Below the pieces are notes generated by a model, which worked only from the letters and a program-made list of their open reading frames with translations, was not told the origin of the DNA and made no database searches. The position numbers and the translations under genes were made by a program. Source: Chloroflexota bacterium (GTDB lineage Bacteria; Chloroflexota; Anaerolineae; Anaerolineales; Villigracilaceae). Taken from it: a DNA stretch of 54,044 bases. Shown here piece after piece: positions 8,699-17,053 of the stretch; the stretch's first letter is position 1, and each line of letters starts with the position of its first letter. The stretch lies in NCBI GenBank assembly GCA_016219545.1, contig JACRMH010000047.1:1-54044 (forward strand). The letters are read 5' to 3'.

Positions 8699-11527
8699 TT
8701 ATTTCCACAATTTCGCCAACTCATTCAGTGACTTGTAATACGGCAATATGCTCGGGATGTAATGCGCTTCGTTCTTCGCGTGCGGACCTACACCTGATTG
8801 CCCCCAAACGACAGCCTGCCCCCCCGGAGCGAATCTTGCGCTGGTACCGGGCAGCTTTCTACCGATCCTCGCATCCTCCCCACCCGAGGCCTGCTTGACT
8901 GCTTCGATGAGCGCGATCAACGCTGGATTATTTTTGTCACATGCCACACCGTTTTCCATCACTGAGAACTTTGCTTCCAATCCATTCTCAGCACAATAAC
9001 TTTCAACCTTCGATCTTAAACCTTCAACATCATCCTGCGGAATGGGGCGAATCTCTACGCCAAGGATTCCCTCCGCCGCAGTGACGTTATATACGCCCGG
9101 TGTGCCCACAGTGATGAACGGGAACTTGGCTTGTGATTGCCATCCGTCCGCAGCTTTGAGCGTGAGATGTTTCGCAAAGATCTCATTCAACGCAGAACGC
9201 GCAAAAATCAATTTCTCGCTCAAGTCGCTTGTCCCCGCCACGCCGCTGTGACCTTTCGCGCCGCGCGCGATCACATCAAAGCGCATCACGCCGCGATTCT
9301 CAACGCAGATCTCGCCAAAGAGTTCATTGCCTTTTTCGCCAGTCCGTTCGCCAGCGATGAATAATGCGGGGGCGTAAGGGCGACCCAATGAGTCGCCCCT
9401 ACCAAGTTCGGCAAGGACATGCGGCGTACCCCATGTCTCGGCTTCGCCATTCTCTTCGTTGCCGACCAACATCAACGCGATGTTGGGGTAGGAACGCTGC
9501 AATGCTGCACCCCTACATACATCTTTCATCCAAACAAGATACGTAGCAACAACAGTCTTCATATCCGCCGCGCCGCGGCCATAAAGATAATCGCCTTCAA
9601 CTCGCGGGGTGAACTGCGAGTCATCGGGTTCAGGTTCGACAACGTCAAAGTGACCTGTTAATAAAATAGGATTCTCTTTTGATGCATTGGGGAAAGTTGC
9701 ATACAAGGCAGGATATTTGCCCTCAAAATATTTAACATCGAGTCCGGCGTTACGAAGGTAATCGTCAATTAACGATCCTGCACGGTGGACCTCATCCAAT
9801 CTTTCATCGGGACATGCCGTGACCGATGGGATGCGGATCAACTGCTGTGCCAGATCCAAGATCTCAGCAGTCTTATCGGGATACGAAACATCAATGACGG
9901 CTTGTGTGCGTGCGCGGAACTGCACGGGCGCATTGGGTATTTGACGCGTCACATCACGGCTGCGCTGGATGAACTCTCCGATCTTCGCGGCGTCTGAACC
10001 GAGCGAGTTGTAATCACTACAAATCTTTTCAACATCGGTTTTGATCTGCGCTTCGTGTTCATAAAATAACTCCTTCAAGAGAGTCATCGGCACTTCTTTC
10101 GCTTCACCAATTTCCATCTTTAAGCGCGCGCGGATCTTCTCGGCCGTATTGCGGCCACCTTCAGACATTTCCACAAGCGGACGCAGATCGTCCCACATGT
10201 TCAGTGACTGCGCCAACGGCTTGAGTTCGTTCAATGTCCATTTGAGAAAGGCGCGCATATTGATGGGCTTACCCGTCAGTGGATTTTCGATTTCGGCGCG
10301 CAGACCATGTTTGGCGGCGAGATTTTCATTGGCGCGGGCGCGGGCAATGTCTTCACGGTCATAACGGAATCCGCGCGCGAATTTTGAGTCAGAATAAATC
10401 TTCAACATTAGCAAATGCTTGAAGGTCATGTTGGCAATATCGAGGTCAAGGCTGTGACCGCCTTCATCCACGCGGACTTCAACACGTCCCATGGGCAGAT
10501 TGATGCGCGCCATGAGATTCTGCTTCTCGACTTGCAGAGCCATCTCTTCGGGCGGAGTCGATTCGCCGGCGGCGTATAATCCGCGCGCGTACAGCGAGTT
10601 GAGCTGGTCACTCGTCGTGGAAATGATGCGCTCAACAGGGTCGGCGAAACTGCGCGCGCGGACGGGCGTCCAGTTGTTGTTGCCGAAGCGCACGCCGCGC
10701 CGCACGAGGTCATATGAGATCTGAAGATAATCGTTATACGAGCGATACAGATCGGGCAGGTCAATTTCTCGCGGGTTGGGAAATGTCAGATTGCGGATGG
10801 AGTCATAGTCGGTGAGAATGACCGCTGCGCGTCCATCCTTGACCTGAGCCTGCATCGGCGTAGACGCACTGGTGGCGATAAAGAGCGGGGCGAAGGCGCG
10901 CAGCAGTCGCGTGGCTGTGATATAGAACTCGGATTTGAATTCATCCAGATGCTGGTCGCCGCGTTCGCTGGGCGAAAGGTGCATAAAATCCCATGCGAAG
11001 AGCGGATCGGGAAGCGACATGTTGGTGTGAATGCCCGTCGTCGCGAGCATGTCGCCGTACAAGTCAACGCACTTTTCGAGATAGCGGCGCTTGGCAATCG
11101 GCCAGTTGCCGGGAATGGACTGATGCTTGATGTCGGTCAGAAAGAGCAGGTTACCGTGCCAGTAATGCAGGCGTTCGCCAAAACTGACGCTGGCCACATG
11201 CAGGGCATTCATCAACGTGGCTTCCATGAGGCGCGCTTCGTACATCGCGCCGCGCGGCGTGTAATATGGACGCGTGGCCCACTCCACCATCCAGTGGAAG
11301 ACTTCAAGCTGGCTGAATTGTTTGTGCCAACTCGGAATACATTCGGCGCGGAGATAATCCACGAACGAGTGCTGGTTGGGTCCCGCGCCAACCGTCAATA
11401 ATGGACGCAGGTCTTCATCGAGCAGATTCCATTCCTGCTCGAAACCGTCGAGTCCGCCCTGTGGTTTTTCCTTGGCGGCTTGCTCCACGGCGAGGAGATA
11501 TTTGTCGGCGAATTTTTGTGAGGGCAT
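8699..11527 (-). CDS. Fusion of a glutamate-cysteine-ligase-like domain and an M20 metallopeptidase
   Basis: The 942-residue product has two parts. Residues 1 to about 560 resemble GCS2-type glutamate-cysteine ligases: an early FEQEWNLLDEDLRP glutamate-rich motif, TGIHTNMSLPDPLF and a long helical remainder. Residues about 570-942 are an M20 peptidase (ArgE/DapE/CPG2 class): metal-binding LLTGHFDVVEPEPDD, YLYGRGAADMK and the catalytic-glutamate motif GNEENGE near 692. Two palindromic repeats are embedded in frame in surface segments, near residues 670-680 and 708-718. The gene ends a minus-strand unit behind an aminotransferase and a small membrane protein, with 15 bases to the latter. A ligase fused to a hydrolase of amide bonds suggests making or trimming of gamma-glutamyl or related peptides, but the substrate is unknown. 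Confidence 0.75.
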   Translation of the reverse strand: MPSQKFADKYLLAVEQAAKEKPQGGLDGFEQEWNLLDEDLRPLLTVGAGPNQHSFVDYLRAECIPSWHKQFSQLEVFHWMVEWATRPYYTPRGAMYEARLMEATLMNALHVASVSFGERLHYWHGNLLFLTDIKHQSIPGNWPIAKRRYLEKCVDLYGDMLATTGIHTNMSLPDPLFAWDFMHLSPSERGDQHLDEFKSEFYITATRLLRAFAPLFIATSASTPMQAQVKDGRAAVILTDYDSIRNLTFPNPREIDLPDLYRSYNDYLQISYDLVRRGVRFGNNNWTPVRARSFADPVERIISTTSDQLNSLYARGLYAAGESTPPEEMALQVEKQNLMARINLPMGRVEVRVDEGGHSLDLDIANMTFKHLLMLKIYSDSKFARGFRYDREDIARARANENLAAKHGLRAEIENPLTGKPINMRAFLKWTLNELKPLAQSLNMWDDLRPLVEMSEGGRNTAEKIRARLKMEIGEAKEVPMTLLKELFYEHEAQIKTDVEKICSDYNSLGSDAAKIGEFIQRSRDVTRQIPNAPVQFRARTQAVIDVSYPDKTAEILDLAQQLIRIPSVTACPDERLDEVHRAGSLIDDYLRNAGLDVKYFEGKYPALYATFPNASKENPILLTGHFDVVEPEPDDSQFTPRVEGDYLYGRGAADMKTVVATYLVWMKDVCRGAALQRSYPNIALMLVGNEENGEAETWGTPHVLAELGRGDSLGRPYAPALFIAGERTGEKGNELFGEICVENRGVMRFDVIARGAKGHSGVAGTSDLSEKLIFARSALNEIFAKHLTLKAADGWQSQAKFPFITVGTPGVYNVTAAEGILGVEIRPIPQDDVEGLRSKVESYCAENGLEAKFSVMENGVACDKNNPALIALIEAVKQASGGEDARIGRKLPGTSARFAPGGQAVVWGQSGVGPHAKNEAHYIPSILPYYKSLNELAKLWK
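9374..9402. repeat. GTAGGGGCG-family palindrome inside a coding sequence, copy 1
   Basis: GTAAGGGCGAC (9374-9384) and GTCGCCCCTAC (9392-9402) form an 11-bp stem with one mismatch. It lies in frame in the M20 part of the fusion gene, encoding GDSLGRP-like residues around position 708-718, just after the helix HVLAELG and before the conserved APALFIAGERTG. The core matches the copies at 33248 and 42023. Confidence 0.8.
9488..9516. repeat. GTAGGGGCG-family palindrome inside a coding sequence, copy 2 (degenerate)
   Basis: GTAGGAACGCTGC (9488-9500), AAT loop, GCTGCACCCCTAC (9504-9516). Compared with the intergenic copy at 33248 it has the same length, loop and ends but several stem mismatches, so it looks older. 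It encodes CRGAALQRSY-like residues near 670-680, directly before the conserved PNIALMLVGNEENGE strand. Confidence 0.75.
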
Positions 11528-11542
11528 GAGGGTTCCTAAAAT

Positions 11543-12049
11543 TTACGGATTATCTTTTCGATTTTTATTCACATGTCTTTCAATATCGTTTTTTAAAATT
11601 TGAAAGTCGTTCACAGTTCTTCCCAAAACAAAAGCGGGGTTTACAGAGAAACCATAAAGCAATCCATATAACCGGTGAAAAGGCGTTAAACCATCTACAA
11701 TCACAACATACGCAGCCACATTCTCGTTCCTTATTCCGAACAATGGTTTTATCTGAACAATCTTGTCCCAAGGGATAGTGAGTTTATACCAAAGAAAATC
11801 TATCAACAGACCATCGCGTTCAACTTCCAAGTCTGTATAGAAATATGCGGCAAGCAAAATACAAGGTATTGGAATAAAAGTGATTGTCAGAAATAAAATA
11901 ATATTCTCAATTGATGAAAAGAAATATCTAAATCGTTCAGTCGAGAAATTAGCTATAAAGAATATTGGCAGGCCAAAAGCAAAAACTGCAAAGGCATGTT
12001 TGAATAATCTAACGAATCGGCTATTATGGTGCTGACGATTACGTTCCAT
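11543..12049 (-). CDS. Small membrane protein, possible bacterial PH-like domain
   Basis: The 168-residue product has two transmembrane helices (about residues 18-36 and 48-68, IILFLTITFIPIPCILLAAYF) followed by a soluble domain of beta-rich character (LEVERDGLLIDFLWYKLTIPWDKIVQIKP). Two N-terminal helices plus such a domain is the layout of bPH/YdbS-like proteins, but I cannot prove the family. Function is unknown. It starts 4 bases after the aminotransferase stop and ends 15 bases before the GCS-M20 fusion, so the three are probably cotranscribed. Base composition is more AT-rich than its neighbours, which may indicate looser constraint or recent acquisition. Confidence 0.7.
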   Translation of the reverse strand: MERNRQHHNSRFVRLFKHAFAVFAFGLPIFFIANFSTERFRYFFSSIENIILFLTITFIPIPCILLAAYFYTDLEVERDGLLIDFLWYKLTIPWDKIVQIKPLFGIRNENVAAYVVIVDGLTPFHRLYGLLYGFSVNPAFVLGRTVNDFQILKNDIERHVNKNRKDNP

Positions 12050-12053
12050 TCAA

Positions 12054-13358
12054 CTACCCTTTCAGCGAATCCAATCCTTCCACCAACCTCTTGAACGCGC
12101 CTTCAGTTCTTTCGGCGGGAGTGGCATACGAGAAGCGGATCCAGTCATTGCCGAAGGGCGAGAAGAATGCGCCGGGGACAATGGCAATGCCGTGATTTTC
12201 GGCGAGATATTGTCCGAGCGGTTCGCTGTCTGCCCAGCCTTTCGCTTTGATGAATTCGCCAACATTCATAAAGGCGTAATAACCTTTTCCGATGATGTGC
12301 TGCATCCCACTTTCAGCAAGCAGTTTCTTCAAGACAGCGCGGCTGGCGTTGGTCGGCTCGATGATGGATTTTGCCGCTTCGGCAAATCCCATTTCATAGG
12401 CGGCCACGGCAACGGCTAACGAAAAGAAGGATGGCATAACTGTATGGGATGCGCGCGCCACGATGAACTTGATAACACTCTCGTCCGCGAGCAAGTGGCA
12501 GTTGCGGACATTCGATCCACCCAGCGATTTGGTGATGCCGTCAAGGAACATCAAACGCTTGCGTTCTTCGGGGGTAAAGAATTTCAGGAAGGAATTCAAA
12601 TCCATCGGTGATTCGTCGGTGACGTAGTGATACATCCAATCGAAGAGGACAAACGCAACACCCGCTTCCAAGGCAGCTTTAGCGAGTGAGACTTGCTTTT
12701 CAATTGCAATGGTCAAGCCGGTGGGGTTATCAGGATTGGTAATGACAATGCCCGCGATCTTGCGTCCTGAAGATTCGGCGAACTTCACGCTTTCGCGGAT
12801 CGCATCTTCGGAATACGCCCAGCCTTGCGCGGGGTCGCCCGGGGTCCACAAAACATTCGCACCGACTCCGTAGGGTCCCCAGTTATAAGAGATCCACGGC
12901 ACACGCGAAACCATGATGACATCACCCTGCCGTCCATGACCGAGCGCCATCATGGCCTGATAAGCCTTGACCAGCGCGTCGCGTCCGCCGGCTGTGCCGA
13001 GCACATTGGCCGGCCCCCAGCCCGATGACGAATCTAATTTCCAATATTGCTCAATAACCGACTTACGGTATGCGTCAGTGCCGAACGGCATATCGTAGGC
13101 CGTACCATGTTCCAGTTGAAGTTGAAGCGCGCGTTCCAAGATCGCTTTTGGAGTCCCGGGCAGTGATGCGCCGCCGTCACCCTGCGATGCGTCATAGATT
13201 TTCGCGCCCGTATTCTTCTCAACATATACTTTCAAAGACTTGTTGATCAGGAACATGCGTGAAGGCGGAATATCCATCATCTGTTTAAGATGCCCGCTGA
13301 CAGGGACAAGATTCTTTTCGTCAACTGCAAAGACTGGCGTGGTGTTTGAAATGGACAT
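12054..13358 (-). CDS. Class I/II pyridoxal-phosphate aminotransferase
   Basis: A cytoplasmic fold-type I PLP enzyme of 434 residues. The typical elements are the glycine-rich cofactor loop (LGTAGGRDALVKAY), the substrate motif VITNPDNPTGLTI, the PLP-phenol aspartate region (FVLFDWMYHY) and the Schiff-base lysine in DGITKSLGGSNVRN. The expected C-terminal arginine lies in DWIRFSYATP. Amino-group donor and acceptor are not evident; the N-terminal part is longer than in AspC-like enzymes. A GGAG site precedes the ATG at 13358. It leads the unit with the small membrane protein and the GCS-M20 fusion, suggesting that the fusion acts on an amino acid this enzyme makes or degrades. It is too distant from the arginine operon to assign there. 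Confidence 0.85.
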   Translation of the reverse strand: MSISNTTPVFAVDEKNLVPVSGHLKQMMDIPPSRMFLINKSLKVYVEKNTGAKIYDASQGDGGASLPGTPKAILERALQLQLEHGTAYDMPFGTDAYRKSVIEQYWKLDSSSGWGPANVLGTAGGRDALVKAYQAMMALGHGRQGDVIMVSRVPWISYNWGPYGVGANVLWTPGDPAQGWAYSEDAIRESVKFAESSGRKIAGIVITNPDNPTGLTIAIEKQVSLAKAALEAGVAFVLFDWMYHYVTDESPMDLNSFLKFFTPEERKRLMFLDGITKSLGGSNVRNCHLLADESVIKFIVARASHTVMPSFFSLAVAVAAYEMGFAEAAKSIIEPTNASRAVLKKLLAESGMQHIIGKGYYAFMNVGEFIKAKGWADSEPLGQYLAENHGIAIVPGAFFSPFGNDWIRFSYATPAERTEGAFKRLVEGLDSLKG

Positions 13359-13386
13359 GATGATTTCTCCTTTAGCATATTAAGAA

Positions 13387-13411
13387 AAACGCCCCGATGT
13401 TCGGGGCGTTT
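13387..13411 (-). terminator. Rho-independent terminator upstream of the aminotransferase unit
   Basis: The perfect 11-bp arms AAACGCCCCGA (13387-13397) and TCGGGGCGTTT (13401-13411) have a 3-base loop, and on the minus strand the stem is followed by a short T-run. It would stop transcripts arriving from glsA. Confidence 0.85.
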
Positions 13412-13603
13412 GGTTTCCGTATCTAGGATGAATGAGCTTGTTCCTGTTCACCTGATAAATACCAACGTCCCGTCACTACAGAAATAGTGCGAGTGATACG
13501 ATTGGTATTATTAATATCGACAACGAGTTGGCTGAACATTGCGCGCAAGGATACCACTGCAAGAAATGTGCGTCAAGCGAAATTCTTTATTTTGTAAACG
13601 GAA

Positions 13604-14524
13604 TTAGAAAATCGAGATCACCGTTTTAGTCGTGAATAATTCCAAAGCCTTCATGCCGATCAGGGATGTGCCGTGTTGATTCAACTCAGGCGACCAAACA
13701 CAGATCGAAAGCAGGTTTGGGATGACGGCCACGATCCCGCCTCCGACTCCGCTTTTGCCTGGCAACCCGACTGTGAAAGCGAACTCCCCTGAATCATCGT
13801 ACAGCCCGCAGACTTGCATCAGCGCCTTCACACGCTTTGCCTGACTGGCCGTCAATATCCTTTCATTGTTCCAGGGATTAACACCGCAGTTTGCCAAAAA
13901 CAGGAAAGCGCGGGCAAGGTCAAGGGAATTCATCATGAGCGAACATTGATGAAAATAAACATCAAGCACCGCGTTGACATCATTTTCGATGTTGCCAAAA
14001 CTTTTCATCAAATTGATCAAGGCTGCATTTCGAAAACCGGTTTCACGCTCAGACTCTGCGACAGTTTCGTTGAAATTGATATTCGGGTTATTCGAAAGAG
14101 TCCGCACAAAATCCAATATGTCCGTAAGCGGAGACTTGGAGCACGAGACCAGGAAATCTGTGACCACCATCGCGCCCGCATTGACAAACGGGTTGCGCGG
14201 AATTCCATTTTCCGTTTCGAGCTGGATCAACGAATTGAAGGCCGTCCCTGAAGGTTCACGCCCAACTCGCGACCACAACTTCTCCCCAACCTCCCTGAAA
14301 ACCCAGGCAAGTGTGAAGACTTTGGATATACTTTGGATCGAAAATGGGGTCATTGCATCCCCAACTTGAAAAGTCTCGCCATTCAGGGTTTGGATCGCAA
14401 TGCCATATCGGTTCGGGTCCACTCCCGCAAGCGCAGGGATATAATTCGCAACCTTTCCCCGCCCCTTCAAGGATTTTGTCTCTGCGAATATTTCTGTTAA
14501 GATCTGCTGGTAATTGATGTCCAC
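13604..14524 (-). CDS. glsA: Glutaminase A (serine-dependent beta-lactamase-fold)
   Basis: GlsA hydrolyses L-glutamine to glutamate and ammonia in the cytoplasm. The product of about 306 residues matches the usual length. The catalytic S65-x-x-K68 lies in FSIQSISKVF; other family motifs are YIPALAGVDPNRYGIA, NPFVNAGAMV and the conserved GKSGVGGGIVAVIP near the C terminus. I chose the GTG at 14524 because it follows AAGGAGAGA at the right distance and gives a typical N terminus (VDINYQQIL); the frame extends 23 codons further to an ATG at 14593 without family resemblance. It is transcribed divergently from the lipoprotein gene. Confidence 0.93.
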   Translation of the reverse strand: MDINYQQILTEIFAETKSLKGRGKVANYIPALAGVDPNRYGIAIQTLNGETFQVGDAMTPFSIQSISKVFTLAWVFREVGEKLWSRVGREPSGTAFNSLIQLETENGIPRNPFVNAGAMVVTDFLVSCSKSPLTDILDFVRTLSNNPNINFNETVAESERETGFRNAALINLMKSFGNIENDVNAVLDVYFHQCSLMMNSLDLARAFLFLANCGVNPWNNERILTASQAKRVKALMQVCGLYDDSGEFAFTVGLPGKSGVGGGIVAVIPNLLSICVWSPELNQHGTSLIGMKALELFTTKTVISIF

Positions 14525-14728
14525 TGCTCTCTCCTTATGAAGTGATTTTATCAGTTTGACAGGAAAGAGGAACTTATTGGCACAGGTTGGCATCTACGCT
14601 TGAACGAAATCGCAGTCCAAAAGCATGAGTCGCAGGTCTTTTATAGGTTTTCTCCTTTAGCCTCATGTCCTTTATGATAAAACTGCGTAAAGTCTATTTA
14701 TTGATTTGAAAACCAAAAGGATAAAAAA

Positions 14729-15166
14729 ATGAAACGAACTTTGCTTATTTCTCTGATGATGTCCATAATTCTTTCGGCTTGCGCTTCCACCGGACCAACC
14801 CCTCAAACGGTTTATTCTGAACCTCCTGTAGACGTCACTCCTACACCTCAGCCGGATATTACTCCCACTTCAAACACGATCACATTGAATGACAACGGGA
14901 AGACGATCTACTTCCTCCATCCTGGCGATAGTTTCCTGCTCAATCTCGGCACGGATACTTATGATTGGAATGTAAATATTGACAACCAGAGCGTGCTCAG
15001 CCTTCATCTCGGCGCATCGATCATCAGAGGTGCTCAGGGAATTTTCGATGCGCAGGCACCGGGGACTGCGATCCTTACGGCAGATGGCACTCCTAAATGT
15101 TTCAACTCAAACCCGCCCTGCATGATGCCATCCATAATTTTTACGATCACAGTGGTTGTTCAATAA
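14729..15166 (+). CDS. Predicted lipoprotein, unknown function
   Basis: The 145-residue product has a lipoprotein signal peptide (MKRTLLISLMMSIILSAC, lipobox LSAC with the lipidated cysteine at position 18) and a proline/threonine-rich linker. The roughly 90-residue domain after it looks beta-rich (KTIYFLHPGDSFLLNL, TYDWNVNIDN, GIFDAQAPGTAILTADG). The spacing of G-D-x-F, Y-x-W and G-x-x-x-F recalls chagasin-like I42 inhibitors, but key residues differ and I do not assign that. Two late cysteines flank NSNPP and may form a disulfide. An AAAAGGA site precedes the ATG and a strong terminator follows. Confidence 0.75.
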   Translation: MKRTLLISLMMSIILSACASTGPTPQTVYSEPPVDVTPTPQPDITPTSNTITLNDNGKTIYFLHPGDSFLLNLGTDTYDWNVNIDNQSVLSLHLGASIIRGAQGIFDAQAPGTAILTADGTPKCFNSNPPCMMPSIIFTITVVVQ

Positions 15167-15196
15167 TCAGGCAAGCATTTATACCGCATACAATTC

Positions 15197-15233
15197 AGGT
15201 GACAGTCATCTTAATGATGACTGTCACCTTTGC
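15197..15233 (+). terminator. Rho-independent terminator after the lipoprotein gene
   Basis: AGGTGACAGTCATC (15197-15210) pairs perfectly with GATGACTGTCACCT (15216-15229) around TTAAT and is followed by TTTGCTT. The AGGTGACAGTCA core recurs in the hairpin at 50785-50829. Confidence 0.85.
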
Positions 15234-15305
15234 TTAACCCTTACATCCAGAGGAAACTCAGGCAAAAATAGTATAATCGTCAAAACATTACCGGAAACAT
15301 GGGGT

Positions 15306-16961
15306 ATGTCTGACGATGTTGATAACCAGATCGTGATTGTAGGAAGAACACGGCAAGATAAAATTCAGCAATTTTCCGCAAGGCATAATTTTGTTCGCGA
15401 GGCAGATATGCTTTACCATTTTGACCAGTTTTCAATCGGCACGATCGTACAGGTGATCCTGCTGGCCTGCATCACCGGATATTTTTTAAGTCTCCAAAAC
15501 AAGTCCCGACCCACCTGGCTAATGACCCTCTTTTTCGCCGGGCTGACCTTGGGTTTCACATCACTGGCGGTGGTCTACACACTGGTCACCTCGTTATGGC
15601 TAGTCTTCTCCGAAGCAATGTGGATTTTCCTCCTGCTCGCCTTCGTCGCCATACTGCAATTCCCATATCACTACCCATACCCATATCGTCAAAATGAGGC
15701 GCGCATCGTTTTAGGGCTCTCCGTCCTATTCGTAGTTATTTTTACACTTGCCACAATCCGTGTTGTTCTCGCTCCAGAAAATTACACACAGAACCATGAC
15801 CTGATGGCAGTTGTATTTTTGGGAGTAGACATATTCTGGTTCATCTTCACGATGCTGAGACGCGCAGTCCATGCATCCGCACCGACACAACCGGCATCAT
15901 CGAGCGAACGCGCCAGGACGTGGATGCGGATCATTACCAGACCTGAAAAACGGGCTGCCAAAATGTTGGTTGGTTTTGCGCTGACAATGTTCATCCCCAT
16001 CAGCATACTGGTTGTTGAGGCGATTTCAATCGGAGGATTCATCTCAAGCGAAGCAGTGACCTATTTTTACCAGATCGTCATGATGATATTTTTATTGACC
16101 TTGGCTTTTGTCTATGTCAATAACGCGCCGGAACCAACCACCTTCCTGGTAAAGATCATTGGAGTATCCTTCGTTTTGATGATGACCGTCGTGACCGCCT
16201 TGCTTACGATTGCTCTCCCTGCTTACGAAAAAAATTATAACGAGGCCCGGAAATTGGAAGTCCAATTAGTGGAAGCTAAGTTGGATAATAATGACTTCAG
16301 CCAGATGCCGGCAGGTCTGCGTTATGTTATATCCCAGCCTGCCCCGGCCGATTTCAATCAACCCAACTACACCCTGCTTTACACCAGCGACCCAGCCTTT
16401 ACATTTGATAGCCCATGGTTTAGCCCCAACTCGCTTGTAGCAACGAACTCAACCCAATTCGCGATCATATTCACGGAACTTATTTTTGGTGACCGCTATA
16501 ACCGAACCATTGATCTCACAGAGTCCACAACACGTTATACGGTATATTTTTTTCAGCAAGGTGACAAAATCTACGAAGTCGGCTATGACTACGCCGACTT
16601 CGTCCACGCCACGCAACCGGATGGAGCCAACATTTTGCTCTTGATCATCGGTGCGACATTTTTTCTCATTTTCGGTTTCCGTATTTTCCTGCACTCCAGT
16701 TTGATCGCCCCGCTTGAAAAACTGGTGGATGGCATGAAACGGGTCAATGAAAATGACCTGAGCGTGGAAGTTCCTATCCACGCCGCCGATGAAATTGGAT
16801 TCTTAACCGGTTCGTTCAATGAGATGGTCCGGTCACTGTATGAAGCGACCGCCTTTAAAGAATCGGTCCAGCACAAACTGGAAGCTGAAGTGACTGAGCG
16901 TACTCGTCAACTGAAAGAAGCACGCGATGCCGCCAATATATCCGGCAGTGCCGAACACTAG
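15306..16961 (+). CDS. Membrane receptor with HAMP and coiled coil but no output domain
   Basis: The product (about 551 residues from the ATG at 15306) has about eight hydrophobic segments in its N-terminal two thirds, then a predicted external domain of about 120 residues (LTIALPAYEKNY to QPDGA), a further membrane helix (NILLLIIGATFFLIFGFRIF), a HAMP domain (LIAPLEKLVDGMKRVNENDL) and a coiled coil (KLEAEVTERTRQLKEARDAA). In related sensors this coiled coil leads directly into a kinase; here it stops after ISGSAEH. The frame opens at 15156 but a terminator hairpin lies inside that extension; a TATAAT at 15272 fits a start at 15306, and an ATG at 15408 is also possible. The hybrid kinase gene follows after 92 bases, so it probably provides the output. 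Confidence 0.75.
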   Translation: MSDDVDNQIVIVGRTRQDKIQQFSARHNFVREADMLYHFDQFSIGTIVQVILLACITGYFLSLQNKSRPTWLMTLFFAGLTLGFTSLAVVYTLVTSLWLVFSEAMWIFLLLAFVAILQFPYHYPYPYRQNEARIVLGLSVLFVVIFTLATIRVVLAPENYTQNHDLMAVVFLGVDIFWFIFTMLRRAVHASAPTQPASSSERARTWMRIITRPEKRAAKMLVGFALTMFIPISILVVEAISIGGFISSEAVTYFYQIVMMIFLLTLAFVYVNNAPEPTTFLVKIIGVSFVLMMTVVTALLTIALPAYEKNYNEARKLEVQLVEAKLDNNDFSQMPAGLRYVISQPAPADFNQPNYTLLYTSDPAFTFDSPWFSPNSLVATNSTQFAIIFTELIFGDRYNRTIDLTESTTRYTVYFFQQGDKIYEVGYDYADFVHATQPDGANILLLIIGATFFLIFGFRIFLHSSLIAPLEKLVDGMKRVNENDLSVEVPIHAADEIGFLTGSFNEMVRSLYEATAFKESVQHKLEAEVTERTRQLKEARDAANISGSAEH

Positions 16962-17053
16962 CATAAAGAACACAGGTGGAGTATGAATCTCATCGGTGGG
17001 TCAATGCACATTGAAACGCAACCCTGTATCAGCGCTGACAGGAGGCGCGAGAA

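Noticed and set aside
13604..14593. ATG at 14593 as glsA start
   Set aside because: The GTG at 14524 has an AAGGAG site and gives the normal glutaminase N terminus.
14729..15166. Chagasin-family (I42) protease inhibitor assignment for the lipoprotein
   Set aside because: Only loose spacing similarity; the characteristic motif residues are not present.
15156..15305. Earlier start for the HAMP receptor at 15156
   Set aside because: This stretch overlaps the lipoprotein gene and contains its terminator hairpin; a TATAAT at 15272 lies downstream of it.
16930..17053. Frameshift joining the HAMP receptor and the GAF kinase into one gene
   Set aside because: The 92-base gap has stops and the kinase has its own GGAGG site and a lysine-rich N terminus; no continuation of the receptor coiled coil is seen in other frames. 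Kept as an open question in the findings.
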